Assembly (NCBI GenBank): GCA_005046945.1
Contig: SUSS01000013.1
Coordinates: 1-59,789 of the forward strand
DNA length: 59,789 nucleotides
Origin: Tissierella creatinini
Lineage (GTDB): Bacteria; Bacillota; Clostridia; Tissierellales; Tissierellaceae
Direction: 5' to 3'
Positions within the stretch are counted from its first letter, which is position 1. Every line of letters begins with the position of its first letter. The translations under genes were made by a program, and so were the position numbers. This document shows positions 16,878 through 25,143 of this stretch, piece after piece. A model generated the notes under the pieces. It saw nothing but the letters and a program-made list of their open reading frames with translations, was not told the origin of the DNA and made no database searches.

Positions 16878-18028
16878 TGAAAACAAGGATTATTATGGTG
16901 GGTGGCTTCCTAGGTGCAGGAAAAACCACACTGCTTTATAAAATAGCACATGAATATGCCCTACAGGGTATTAAAGTCGGCCTAATTACTAATGATCAGG
17001 CAGCTGGATTGGTTGATACAGCCTATCTTGAACGCACGGGCAGTGTGGTCTCGGAAGTCAATGGAAGCTGCTTTTGCTGCAACTTCAAAGGATTGACAGA
17101 TGCTATAGGCTATATACAATCCCAGGGACAGATTGAAATCATCATAGCCGAGCCGGTGGGAAGCTGTACAGATTTATCTGCAACCTTGATCCAACCACTT
17201 AAAGACCATTTTCGTGATAGCATCATAGTATCACCCTTATCGGTATTGATAGACCCAAAAAGACTGGAGAGCATACTGGGTGGAGGGACTTCAGGTCTGC
17301 ATTCTAGTGCTGCCTACATTGTCCGCAAGCAGCTTGAGGAAGCGGATATCATTGTAATAAATAAAGCGGATCTGCTGAGTGAAGGTGAAGCTAGTAGTTT
17401 GAAAAAGCAGGCGGAGCTTGAATGGCCGGATGCAAGTGTTTTCTTGCTTAGTGGAAAGAGCGGTTTAGGTTTGGATGACTGGCTGAGCCGGGTTCTAGTA
17501 GATAATTATGCCGGCGGACGCATTTTGGAAATCGATTATGATGTATATGCAGAAGGTGAAGCGGTATTAGGTTGGCTGAACAGGACTTCGGTGTTGGGAA
17601 GCGAAAAGGCAGACTGGAATGATTTCGCCGATAGGCTTTTGCACAGTCTTGCAGGCAAGTTCGATAAGGAAAAGGCTGCCGTTGGGCATGTGAAACTGTT
17701 CCTTGAAAAGGAAGATGAGAACGATTACCTGATAGGGAATATGACAGGGGGAGAAGATACCATAAGCCGCCGAGGTTCATTAAAAAATGCCGGAACAGTC
17801 AAGATGACACTGAATGCTCGAGTACAGATGGACCCGGATAAGCTTGAAGGTTTAGTAAATGAGGAAATCAGCAGAATCTGCGGTGATGACATCCTTGAAT
17901 TGCTGCAGGAATCAAGATGTCTTAGCCCGGGACGTCCGAATCCGACATACCGCTATAACGAGGTGATGATGTCCCCCACTTCTTCAAGTGGAGGGGACAT
18001 ATTAGTAAACAAAGGTGGTGTGTCTTAG
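16877..18028 (+). CDS. CobW/COG0523-family G3E GTPase with repeat-derived C-terminal tail
   Basis: GTP-dependent metallochaperone family (metal or cofactor insertion), 383 residues. P-loop GGFLGAGKTTLL is at the N-terminus, the metal-binding CxCC as VNGSCFCCNF near residue 65, and the guanine-specificity NKAD in IVINKADLL. The family covers Zn, Co, Fe and corrinoid-enzyme chaperones; the client is unknown, and the coupled aquaporin gives no clear answer. The 3' end runs into dispersed repeat A at 17954: the last 25 residues (from YNEVMMSPTSSS) are encoded by the repeat, which also supplies the stop codon. The native C-terminus was probably lost or extended by the insertion. Confidence 0.85.
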   Translation: MKTRIIMVGGFLGAGKTTLLYKIAHEYALQGIKVGLITNDQAAGLVDTAYLERTGSVVSEVNGSCFCCNFKGLTDAIGYIQSQGQIEIIIAEPVGSCTDLSATLIQPLKDHFRDSIIVSPLSVLIDPKRLESILGGGTSGLHSSAAYIVRKQLEEADIIVINKADLLSEGEASSLKKQAELEWPDASVFLLSGKSGLGLDDWLSRVLVDNYAGGRILEIDYDVYAEGEAVLGWLNRTSVLGSEKADWNDFADRLLHSLAGKFDKEKAAVGHVKLFLEKEDENDYLIGNMTGGEDTISRRGSLKNAGTVKMTLNARVQMDPDKLEGLVNEEISRICGDDILELLQESRCLSPGRPNPTYRYNEVMMSPTSSSGGDILVNKGGVS

Positions 18029-18090
18029 TCACCCACCTCGTTTCAGTGGTGTGTAGCAATTGCAATGCAATTGCTACCGATACTTAAGTC
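17954..18090 (+). repeat. Copy A of the dispersed 137-bp hairpin repeat
   Basis: Begins TATAACGAGGTGATGAT and ends TACTTAAGTC. Three hairpins are visible: ATGTCCCC...GGGGACAT (from 17969), GGTGGTG...CACCCACC (from 18014), and the perfect GTAGCAATTGC-AAT-GCAATTGCTAC (from 18053). The conserved middle is CACCTCGTTTCAGTGGTGTG. Copy B (23911-24047) has the same length and order. The architecture is like a non-autonomous IS200/IS605-type element (inference). Confidence 0.8.
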
Positions 18091-18253
18091 ACGTTGTGGA
18101 TTCAATCATTTAGGGACGACTTTAGTTTAAAACAGGGTGTAAGCCTTAACAGGCATGGGTATAAGTATTAAAAGATATCATCTTTTGGTACTATTTAGAT
18201 AAGGAGTAGTTGGAAGGAACTTAGAGAAATTGCAAGAAAAGGAGGAGAAGTAA

Positions 18254-18535
18254 ATGGAAGTAGTTATAAGTGAAATGGTAAAGGAAAAACTAAAAGATAG
18301 GAATTTACAAAATAAGTATATCAGAATATATTATTGTGGATTTGGCTGATTAGCTGGACTTCAAATGGCATTTGATGAAAATATAGATGAAAAATATGAA
18401 GTGTATGAAATAGATGGATTTAAGGTAGCCATAGAGAAAGACTTATTAAAACAATATGATTATTTTGAAGTTAAATATGCTGATAGTTTTGTTCAAAGAG
18501 GGTTCTATCCAAGTACATTAAAGCCTGAAAACTAA
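18254..18535 (+). CDS. HesB-like (IscA-type) selenoprotein, in-frame UGA at codon 32
   Basis: A 93-residue protein if the TGA at 18347-18349 is read as selenocysteine. It starts at ATG 18254 behind AAGGAGGAGAAG and reads YYCGFG-U-LAGLQMAFDE, then continues in perfect frame (EIDGFKVAIEKDLLKQYDYFEVKYADSFVQRGF) to TAA at 18533. The U aligns with the conserved Cys of HesB/IscA proteins (GFGCGGP, or GFGUGGP in known HesB-like selenoproteins, TIGR01911). The family is related to Fe-S cluster carriers; the function of the selenoprotein branch is not known. A SECIS-like hairpin follows the UGA. The alternative, a nonsense mutation, would leave a 31-residue fragment, but downstream codons look intact. 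A terminator follows, so this is a single-gene unit. Confidence 0.85.
18347..18375 (+). promoter_or_regulatory. UGA-Sec codon and candidate bacterial SECIS
   Basis: TGA at 18347-18349 is followed after 11 nt by a perfect hairpin TCAAAT-GGC-ATTTGA (18361-18375). A G opens the apical loop 18 nt after the UGA, within the 16-37 nt range used to define bacterial SECIS elements. Confidence 0.65.
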
Positions 18536-18556
18536 CTCCATTATCGGGCAAATTTA

Positions 18557-18584
18557 AAGAAGTTCAATTGAACTTCTTTTTTTT
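18557..18584 (+). terminator. Rho-independent terminator after the HesB-like selenoprotein gene
   Basis: The perfect palindrome AAGAAGTTCAATTGAACTTC... (18557-18578) runs into a stretch of ten T. Confidence 0.9.
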
Positions 18585-18693
18585 GTTAATTAAAGTAAGA
18601 AATTATATTTAATTTAATAGTATTAAAATTATAAGTCAACATAAACATGTTATATATCGATATTTTAATAGGCTGCAAAAGGAGGTTGATTAA

Positions 18694-20616
18694 GTGGCAG
18701 ATTTTTTGGATTTAATTAAAAAAGATAGGGAAGTGCGAAAGCAGGATAATTTTGAAGGTACTTTTTTGGACTATATTCAAATGGTTGGAAGGTCTTCTAG
18801 TATCCCCAAATTAGCTCATCAAAGAATGTATGACATAATTATAAATCAGGGAGTAGAAACAATTAATACGGAAGAAGAACCTAAACTAAGGAGAATATAC
18901 GGAAATGAAGTTATGAAAAGATATAACTTCTTTAAGAATGATTTCTTTGGTATAGACAAAAGCTTAATGAAAATAGTCAGATATTTTCATGCTGCTGCCA
19001 TGAATGGTGAGGAGTCAAGGCAGGTTCTTTATTTAGTAGGTCCGGTAGGTGCAGGAAAGTCATCAATTATGGAAAGCTTAAAAAGAGCCTTGGAAATGAG
19101 TTCTCCTGTATATGCTATTAAAGGATGCCCTATGAGAGAAGAGCCCCTACACCTTGTTCCAAAGCATTTAAGGAAGCAGTTTGAAGATGAGCTAAAGGTC
19201 AAAATCGAAGGTGATTTATGTCCTGTATGCCGTTATAGATTAAAAAACGAATACAATGGCGAATTCGAAAAATTTCCTGTGGAAACCGTGAATTTTTCTA
19301 TCCGGTCTAGAAAAGGGATTGGGGTTGTTCCACCTGTTGATCCTAATAATCAGGACACCTCTGTACTCATTGGGTCGGTAGATATCTCTAAGATGGATTT
19401 ATATCCGGAAGATGATCCGAGAGTACTATCGTTGAATGGTGCTTTTAACGTAGGAAATAGAGGCATCGTAGAGTTTATAGAGGTATTTAAAAATGAAGTG
19501 GAATATCTTCATACAATGATTACAGCAACCCAGGAGAAAAATATTCCATCTCCAGGGAAGGGGTCCATGATCTATTTCGATGGGATTATACTTGCTCATT
19601 CTAATGAAGCAGAATGGAATAAATTTAAAGCAGATCACACCAATGAAGCTATACTGGATAGGATTGTAAAAATAGAGGTACCTTATTGTTTACAATTAGA
19701 TGAAGAAATTAAAATATATGAGAAGATGTTAAAAAACAGTAAATTTGATGTACATATCGCACCTCATACTATAAAGATTGCGGCTATGTTTTCGATTTTA
19801 ACGCGTTTAGCACCTTCAAGCAAGATTAGTCCATTAACCAAATTAAAAATATATAATGGGGAAGATATTGTGGAAAATGGCTCTACAAAACGAGTCGATA
19901 TTATGGAACTTAAAGAGGAGTCAGCGGCAGAAGGGATGAAGGGCATATCTACAAGATTTATAATGAAAGCTTTGGATGTTACTATGGCAGAATCAGACCA
20001 TAAATGTATAAATCCTGTTATTGTACTTGAGACCTTAATTAATTCAGTTAAAGACTTGGATATAAATGATGAAGAAAAAAACCAATATTTGAACTTTTTA
20101 CAAGATACTATCAAGAAAGAGTATCATACTATTCTGGAGGAAGAGGTTTCAAAGGCATTTATTCATGGCTATAGGGACCAGGCTGAAGACCTGTTTAATA
20201 ACTATTTAGATCATGCAGAAGCTTATGTCAATAAAATCAAAATCAAGGATCGAAACACGGGAGAGGAACTAGAGCCTGATGAAAAATTCTTACGTTCTAT
20301 AGAAGAACAAATAGGAATTGCTCAAACGGCAGCAAAAGGCTTTAGGCAGGATGTTACTTCTTATATGTTCTATACCGTAAGGAATGGGGGCAAGGTGGAT
20401 TATTCCTCCTATCAACCTTTGAAAGAAGCAATTGACAAGAAACTTACAGCATCTGTTAAAGAATTGAGCAGAGTCATTACCCATTCCAAGGTTAGAGACA
20501 AGGAACAAAATGAAAAATATAACGCAATGGTTGAGGAAATGAAAAACAATGGATATTGTGACCATTGCTGCAATGTGATTCTAAAGTATGCAGCTAATAA
20601 TTTGTGGAAAGATTAG
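18694..20616 (+). CDS. prkA: PrkA-type serine protein kinase
   Basis: A 640-residue PrkA: an AAA+ module followed by a C-terminal kinase-like region. Walker A LVGPVGAGKSS is at residues 114-124, and a zinc-like CPMREEPLH...CPVCRYRL segment follows, as in the family. The start is GTG at 18694 behind AGGAGG. It is first of the conserved prkA-yhbH-spoVR operon, which in Bacillus is linked to sporulation (PrkA in the coat or inner spore) and in enterics to stress and stationary phase. It was described as a Ser/Thr kinase; AAA+ or protease activity has also been proposed. A 10-bp gap leads to the next gene. Confidence 0.95.
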   Translation: MADFLDLIKKDREVRKQDNFEGTFLDYIQMVGRSSSIPKLAHQRMYDIIINQGVETINTEEEPKLRRIYGNEVMKRYNFFKNDFFGIDKSLMKIVRYFHAAAMNGEESRQVLYLVGPVGAGKSSIMESLKRALEMSSPVYAIKGCPMREEPLHLVPKHLRKQFEDELKVKIEGDLCPVCRYRLKNEYNGEFEKFPVETVNFSIRSRKGIGVVPPVDPNNQDTSVLIGSVDISKMDLYPEDDPRVLSLNGAFNVGNRGIVEFIEVFKNEVEYLHTMITATQEKNIPSPGKGSMIYFDGIILAHSNEAEWNKFKADHTNEAILDRIVKIEVPYCLQLDEEIKIYEKMLKNSKFDVHIAPHTIKIAAMFSILTRLAPSSKISPLTKLKIYNGEDIVENGSTKRVDIMELKEESAAEGMKGISTRFIMKALDVTMAESDHKCINPVIVLETLINSVKDLDINDEEKNQYLNFLQDTIKKEYHTILEEEVSKAFIHGYRDQAEDLFNNYLDHAEAYVNKIKIKDRNTGEELEPDEKFLRSIEEQIGIAQTAAKGFRQDVTSYMFYTVRNGGKVDYSSYQPLKEAIDKKLTASVKELSRVITHSKVRDKEQNEKYNAMVEEMKNNGYCDHCCNVILKYAANNLWKD

Positions 20617-20625
20617 GTAGACCTT

Positions 20626-21813
20626 ATGGCTATATTTAGAGAATTTGATAGTTTAGGAAGGGATAGGGCCGGTGAAGACAGAAGGAGACATAGAGAATTA
20701 GTAGAAGATGCTATCCGAAAGAATCTTGGGGATATTATTGCAGAAGAAAGTATCATCGGCCAAAATAGAGATAAAAAGGTAAAAGTTCCAATTAAGGGTG
20801 TCAAAGAATATCAATTTATATATGGGAAGAATATATTAGATGTTGGGTCTGGGACAGGGGATGAAGAAAGAGGGGACGTCATTGGCAGCGATAAAAGCCA
20901 GGGAAACCTTCAAGGCCAGGTAGGAAACAGCGAAGGCGAAGATATTTATGAATTAGAAATTACTATTGACGAGCTTATAAATTATTTGTTTGAAGACCTG
21001 AATTTACCGAATATGAAGGAAAAGAATTTTAACGAAATTGAAACAAAAGAAATATCCAGGCGTTTAGGATATCAAAGAAAAGGGATTTTTCCACGCTTAG
21101 CCAAGAAGAGGTCCATGGTTGAAAAGATCAAAAGGAAGAAGGGTTACGAAAGGACCATACAGGAGTATGGTGGGGATATTGAATTTAAGGATGAAGAACG
21201 TTTTCCATTTAAAGAAGATGATTTCAGATATTATCGCTTAAGGGAAGACGTAAGGCGTGAATCTAATGCCGTTGTTATTTGCATTATGGATACATCAGGG
21301 TCTATGGATGCAAGTAAAAAGTACCTTGCAAGAACCTTTTATTTCCTCCTTTATCAATTTATAAGAATAAAATATGTAAATGTAGATATCGTTTTTATCG
21401 CTCATACCACAGAAGCCTATGAAGTAAACGAAGATGATTTTTTTCATAAGGGTGAGTCAGGAGGAACCTATGTTAGCAGCGGATATGAGAAGGCTTTAGA
21501 GATTATAGAAAAAAGATATAATCCGGATATATGGAATGTTTATACCTTTCACTGCAGTGATGGAGACAACTGGACGGAAGATAATCCTAAAGCTATTAAA
21601 CTGGCCCAGGAATTATGCCAGGTGTGTAATCTCTTTGGTTACGGAGAGGTTAAGTCAGGATATAATATGTATTCAAGCAGCATTCGAAATGAATTTGAAA
21701 CTCATGTAAAAAATTCAAATTTTACCACTGCATTGATATCTAAAAAGGAGGATATTATTCCGGCACTTACAAAACTGTTAGAAAAAGAGTCTCGGGATAA
21801 TAAAAATTTATGA
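20626..21813 (+). CDS. yhbH: DUF444 family sporulation protein YhbH (YeaH)
   Basis: A 395-residue member of DUF444. The N-terminal part is basic and includes a Gly/Asp-rich low-complexity stretch (GSGTGDEERGDVIGSD); the C-terminal half is von Willebrand A-like with the MIDAS start IMDTSGSMDASKKYLAR. It is always found with PrkA and SpoVR and is thought to act with them; the biochemical role is unknown. B. subtilis yhbH is a sigma-E-dependent sporulation gene. The stop overlaps the start of spoVR by four bases (ATGA), which implies tight coupling. Confidence 0.93.
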   Translation: MAIFREFDSLGRDRAGEDRRRHRELVEDAIRKNLGDIIAEESIIGQNRDKKVKVPIKGVKEYQFIYGKNILDVGSGTGDEERGDVIGSDKSQGNLQGQVGNSEGEDIYELEITIDELINYLFEDLNLPNMKEKNFNEIETKEISRRLGYQRKGIFPRLAKKRSMVEKIKRKKGYERTIQEYGGDIEFKDEERFPFKEDDFRYYRLREDVRRESNAVVICIMDTSGSMDASKKYLARTFYFLLYQFIRIKYVNVDIVFIAHTTEAYEVNEDDFFHKGESGGTYVSSGYEKALEIIEKRYNPDIWNVYTFHCSDGDNWTEDNPKAIKLAQELCQVCNLFGYGEVKSGYNMYSSSIRNEFETHVKNSNFTTALISKKEDIIPALTKLLEKESRDNKNL

Positions 21814-23177
21814 TGTATACCATTAAACAATTAGAAAAATGGAATGATAAGATTGAACTTCTTGCTGATAAAAATGGCTTGGATTGTTATCCACAAGAAT
21901 TTGAACTCTGCAGCTATGAAGACATGCTCTGCTACGAAGCTTATGTAGGAATGCCTTCACATTATCCTCATTGGTCCTTTGGTAAATCCTATGAAAAATA
22001 TAAAAATCTTTATAAATACAATATAACAGGACTACCATATGAGCTGGTTATCAACTCTAATCCATGTATAGCTTATTTAATGAGAGATAACACTCTTTTG
22101 TTGCAGATTTTAACTATGGCTCATGTTTTTGGCCACAATGACTTTTTCAAAAATAATAGACTCTTTGCCATGGGTACAAATGCAAGGGCAACTATTGAAA
22201 TGTTTAAAAATCATGCCAATAGAATAAGAAAATATATTCAAGATCCAACAATAGGTTATACGAGAGTAGAACGGGTTTTGGACGCAGCCCATGCACTCCG
22301 CTTTCAAACTTCAAGAATAATGGGTGAAAAAACTGTTTCAATTGAAGAAAAGAAAAAAAGAATTATTGAGAAATATTATGCTGAAATAAAGACAAGTAGT
22401 GTCCTAGACAAGAAAAAAGATATTCCATTTCCGGATTTGAATATCATACCCTTGGAGCCTGAAGAGGATATCCTGTCCTTTATATCTCAATACGCTCAAT
22501 TGGATGAATGGGAAAGGGATATTTTATCCATAGTTGGAGAAGAAACAAAATATTTTATTCCACAAATGGAGACCAAAATAATGAATGAGGGGTGGGCCTC
22601 CTATTGGCATTATAGGATTTTAAATGAATTAGACCTACCCCAAGATCTTCATCTGGAGTTTTTAAACAGGCACAATCAAGTTATTAGACCATTCCTTGGA
22701 GAGATTAATCCCTATTTCTTAGGATTTAAAATTTTTGAAGACATTGAAAAAAGATGGGGAAAAGATAAAATCTTCGAGGTCCGTCTCTTGGAAAGGGATG
22801 AATCCTTTATCCGAAGATATCTTACTGAGGACTTATGTAAAGACCTAAATTTATTTGAGTATAGGAATTCAGATTCAAAATATGTCATTACGGAAGTAGC
22901 TGATAAGGAAGGATGGAAGTCCATTAGAGATTCCATAGCTAGTATTATCGGGATTAATGCTATTCCCTGTATAAAGGTAGTAGAAGTTTCATCAAAAGAT
23001 CATTCCCTTATTTTAGAGCATGAATATGATGACAGAGAATTGAATTTAACCTATGCATATGAAACCTTGAAACATCTTTCAGAGCTTTGGAAAAATAAAG
23101 TGTATTTGAAAACGGTAGTCGGCTCTGTAAATAAAATAATTTTGTGCGACGAAGAAAAGAAAATTTCCATAGCATAG
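21810..23177 (+). CDS. SpoVR family protein
   Basis: A 455-residue SpoVR/YcgB family member. Family blocks visible: CYPQEFELCSYEDMLCYEAYVGMPSHYPHWSFGKSYE at the start, AHVFGHNDFFKNN, and IMNEGWASYWHYRILNEL in the middle. In B. subtilis SpoVR is needed for normal spore cortex; the biochemical activity is unknown. An in-frame second ATG lies at 21813. Third gene of the prkA operon; terminator at 23186. SpoVR, PrkA and YhbH together support a sporulating host. Confidence 0.95.
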   Translation: MMYTIKQLEKWNDKIELLADKNGLDCYPQEFELCSYEDMLCYEAYVGMPSHYPHWSFGKSYEKYKNLYKYNITGLPYELVINSNPCIAYLMRDNTLLLQILTMAHVFGHNDFFKNNRLFAMGTNARATIEMFKNHANRIRKYIQDPTIGYTRVERVLDAAHALRFQTSRIMGEKTVSIEEKKKRIIEKYYAEIKTSSVLDKKKDIPFPDLNIIPLEPEEDILSFISQYAQLDEWERDILSIVGEETKYFIPQMETKIMNEGWASYWHYRILNELDLPQDLHLEFLNRHNQVIRPFLGEINPYFLGFKIFEDIEKRWGKDKIFEVRLLERDESFIRRYLTEDLCKDLNLFEYRNSDSKYVITEVADKEGWKSIRDSIASIIGINAIPCIKVVEVSSKDHSLILEHEYDDRELNLTYAYETLKHLSELWKNKVYLKTVVGSVNKIILCDEEKKISIA

Positions 23178-23185
23178 ATGTAAAC

Positions 23186-23222
23186 AAAAAACAAAGAGTC
23201 AGATTGATCACTTTGTTTTTTG
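23186..23222 (+). terminator. Rho-independent terminator of the prkA operon
   Basis: AAAAACAAAG and CTTTGTTTTTT arms around AGTCAGATTGATCA, ending in a T run. Confidence 0.8.
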
Positions 23223-23296
23223 TTTGCCCTAAAAATGGGTAAATAAGATAAGAGATTGATATAGATTCTTATAGGCAAGATATAGGAGTGATAGTC

Positions 23297-23899
23297 ATGG
23301 ATTATAAAGAACTGAGAGAATACATGTACAGCCTTGACCGTTCTCTGTTTGTACCTTATGTATATAAAAAATATGCTGATTTTGATGAACCTCTCCCAAT
23401 AGGATATGGTCAAACAATTTCACAACCCAGCCTTGTTTTGCAAATGACCTATCTTTTATCATTGGAAAAAGACAGCAAGGTTTTGGAAATAGGAACTGGG
23501 TCTGGTTTTCAGACAGCGATTTTGTCGCATTTTTCTAATCATGTTTACACAGTAGAGCTCTTAAGGACCCTATCGGAAAAAGCTAAGAAAAGGCTTAAAG
23601 ATCTTGGCTATAATAACATAGATTATAAAATTGGGGATGGGAGCGAAGGCTGGATTGAGCACGCACCATATGACAGAATCATTGTTACTGCTGGTGCCCA
23701 AAGGGTGCCTGATGAACTGATTCAGCAGCTTGATAAGGATGGGATAATGATTATACCTGTAGGCCCTCAACATAATCAAGAGCTCCTTCTCATAACTAAG
23801 GACAAGGAAGGAAAAACAAATATTAGGAAAATTGAGGATGTGAGATTTGTAGAGCTGAAAGGCAAATATGGGTGGTCTCATGAAGATATGAAAGATTAA
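23297..23899 (+). CDS. pcm: Protein-L-isoaspartate O-methyltransferase
   Basis: SAM-dependent repair enzyme that methylates L-isoaspartyl residues formed by ageing of Asp and Asn sites. At 200 residues it has the usual length, with PIGYGQTISQPSLVLQMTYLL, the SAM site VLEIGTGSGFQTAIL, and YDRIIVTAGAQRVPDELIQQL. A GTG at 23288 is in frame, but the ATG at 23297 is best placed after TAGGAGTG. It stands alone between the prkA operon and the glycan locus. Repair of aged protein fits a spore-former. A dispersed repeat starts 12 bp after the stop. Confidence 0.95.
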   Translation: MDYKELREYMYSLDRSLFVPYVYKKYADFDEPLPIGYGQTISQPSLVLQMTYLLSLEKDSKVLEIGTGSGFQTAILSHFSNHVYTVELLRTLSEKAKKRLKDLGYNNIDYKIGDGSEGWIEHAPYDRIIVTAGAQRVPDELIQQLDKDGIMIIPVGPQHNQELLLITKDKEGKTNIRKIEDVRFVELKGKYGWSHEDMKD

Positions 23900-23910
23900 A
23901 TTTTAAATAT

Positions 23911-24047
23911 TATAACGAGTTGAAGATATCCCCCACTTCTTTAAGTGGCGGGTACCAATTATATTTAACAGGTGGTGAGTCCTAATCTCCCACCTCGTTT
24001 CAGTGGTGTGATGAAATTGCTACGCAATTTCTTCCGTTACTTAAATA
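23911..24047 (+). repeat. Copy B of the dispersed 137-bp hairpin repeat
   Basis: TATAACGAGTTGAAGATATC to TTACTTAAATA, same length and element order as copy A: CCCCCACTTCTTTAAGTGGCGGG hairpin, GGTGGTGAG...CTCCCACC hairpin, CGTTTCAGTGGTGTG, then the GAAATTGC-TAC-GCAATTTC hairpin with a sequence different from A but the same fold. This compensatory change points to selection on structure. Confidence 0.8.
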
Positions 24048-24096
24048 TCTAGGGGTAGATGGAAGTGCTAAATTATTAATATAAGGAGAATAAACT

Positions 24097-25143
24097 ATGT
24101 TCAAAAATAAGACTTTATTAATAACAGGTGGGACAGGGTCATTTGGTAATGCTGTACTTAATAGATTTCTTGATACAGATATTAAGGAAATTCGCATATT
24201 CTCCCGTGATGAAAAGAAACAAGATGATATGCGTCACCTTTACAATAACGATAAAATAAAGTACTACATAGGCGATGTTCGAGATTTAGCAAGTATCAAG
24301 AATGCAATGTATGGAGTTGACTATGTATTTAATGCTGCAGCCCTAAAGCAGGTGCCTTCCTGTGAATTCTTTCCTCTTGAAGCCGTTAAGACCAATGTAA
24401 TAGGGACAGATAATGTCCTTACAGCTTGCATTGAATCAGGTGTTAAGAAGGTAATTTGCTTGTCTACAGACAAAGCAGCTTACCCTGTAAATGCAATGGG
24501 AACATCTAAGGCTATGATGGAAAAGGTATTTGTAGCTAAATCAAGGACTGTAGATCCTGAAAAAACCCTGATTTGTGGGACCAGATATGGGAATGTTCTA
24601 TGTTCAAGAGGGTCAGTGGTTCCCCTCTTTATAGAACAAATAAAGGCTGGCCAACCTTTGACAGTTACTGACCCTAGCATGACTAGATTTATTATGAGTC
24701 TTGAAGAAGCTGTTGAGCTTGTCGTCTTTGCTTTTAACCATGCCCAAAGTGGAGATATTATGGTACAAAAGGCACCTGCAACTACAATTGGAGTTCTAGC
24801 TCAAGCCGTTAAAGAATTATTTGAAGTAGATAATGAAATTAAAGTAATAGGTATTCGTCATGGTGAGAAGATGTATGAAACATTGCTGACTAATGAAGAA
24901 TGTGCAAATACCATAGATATGGGCGACTTTTTCCGTGTTCCGGCAGATAAGAGAGACTTGAATTATGATAAATATTTTACTGAAGGAATGAAAGAAAGAA
25001 ATAAGTTGACAGTATTTAACTCTAATAATACGGACTTACTCACTGTAGAAGAGACTAAAGAAAAGCTATTGGCTCTAGGATATATCAAAGAAGAACTTAA
25101 AGTTTGGAGGAATAACCATGAAGATTCTAGTAACTGGTTCTAA
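24097..25143 (+). CDS. capE: UDP-GlcNAc 4,6-dehydratase/5-epimerase (CapE/FnlA type)
   Basis: First enzyme of UDP-L-FucNAc synthesis: C4,C6 dehydration with C5 inversion of UDP-GlcNAc. SDR nucleotide site TGGTGSFGNAVLNRF is at the N-terminus. The catalytic triad is the CapE-type Ser/Thr-Met-Lys (STDKAAYPVNAMGTSK) in place of Ser-Tyr-Lys, which distinguishes it from most SDRs. At 348 residues it is the family length. ATG after AAGGAG. Its 3' end overlaps capF by 26 bp. First gene of a capEFG set downstream of repeat B; it lies upstream of, and so outside, the riboswitch-controlled unit. Confidence 0.92.
   Translation: MFKNKTLLITGGTGSFGNAVLNRFLDTDIKEIRIFSRDEKKQDDMRHLYNNDKIKYYIGDVRDLASIKNAMYGVDYVFNAAALKQVPSCEFFPLEAVKTNVIGTDNVLTACIESGVKKVICLSTDKAAYPVNAMGTSKAMMEKVFVAKSRTVDPEKTLICGTRYGNVLCSRGSVVPLFIEQIKAGQPLTVTDPSMTRFIMSLEEAVELVVFAFNHAQSGDIMVQKAPATTIGVLAQAVKELFEVDNEIKVIGIRHGEKMYETLLTNEECANTIDMGDFFRVPADKRDLNYDKYFTEGMKERNKLTVFNSNNTDLLTVEETKEKLLALGYIKEELKVWRNNHEDSSNWF

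Noticed and set aside
18254-18349. A 31-residue peptide ending at TGA (non-functional HesB fragment)
   Set aside because: The downstream frame keeps family similarity for 61 codons, the UGA aligns with the catalytic Cys position, and a SECIS-like hairpin follows.
17954-24047. A CRISPR array made by the repeated hairpins
   Set aside because: Copies are 6 kb apart, differ in internal sequence, and have no regular spacers; no cas genes are present.
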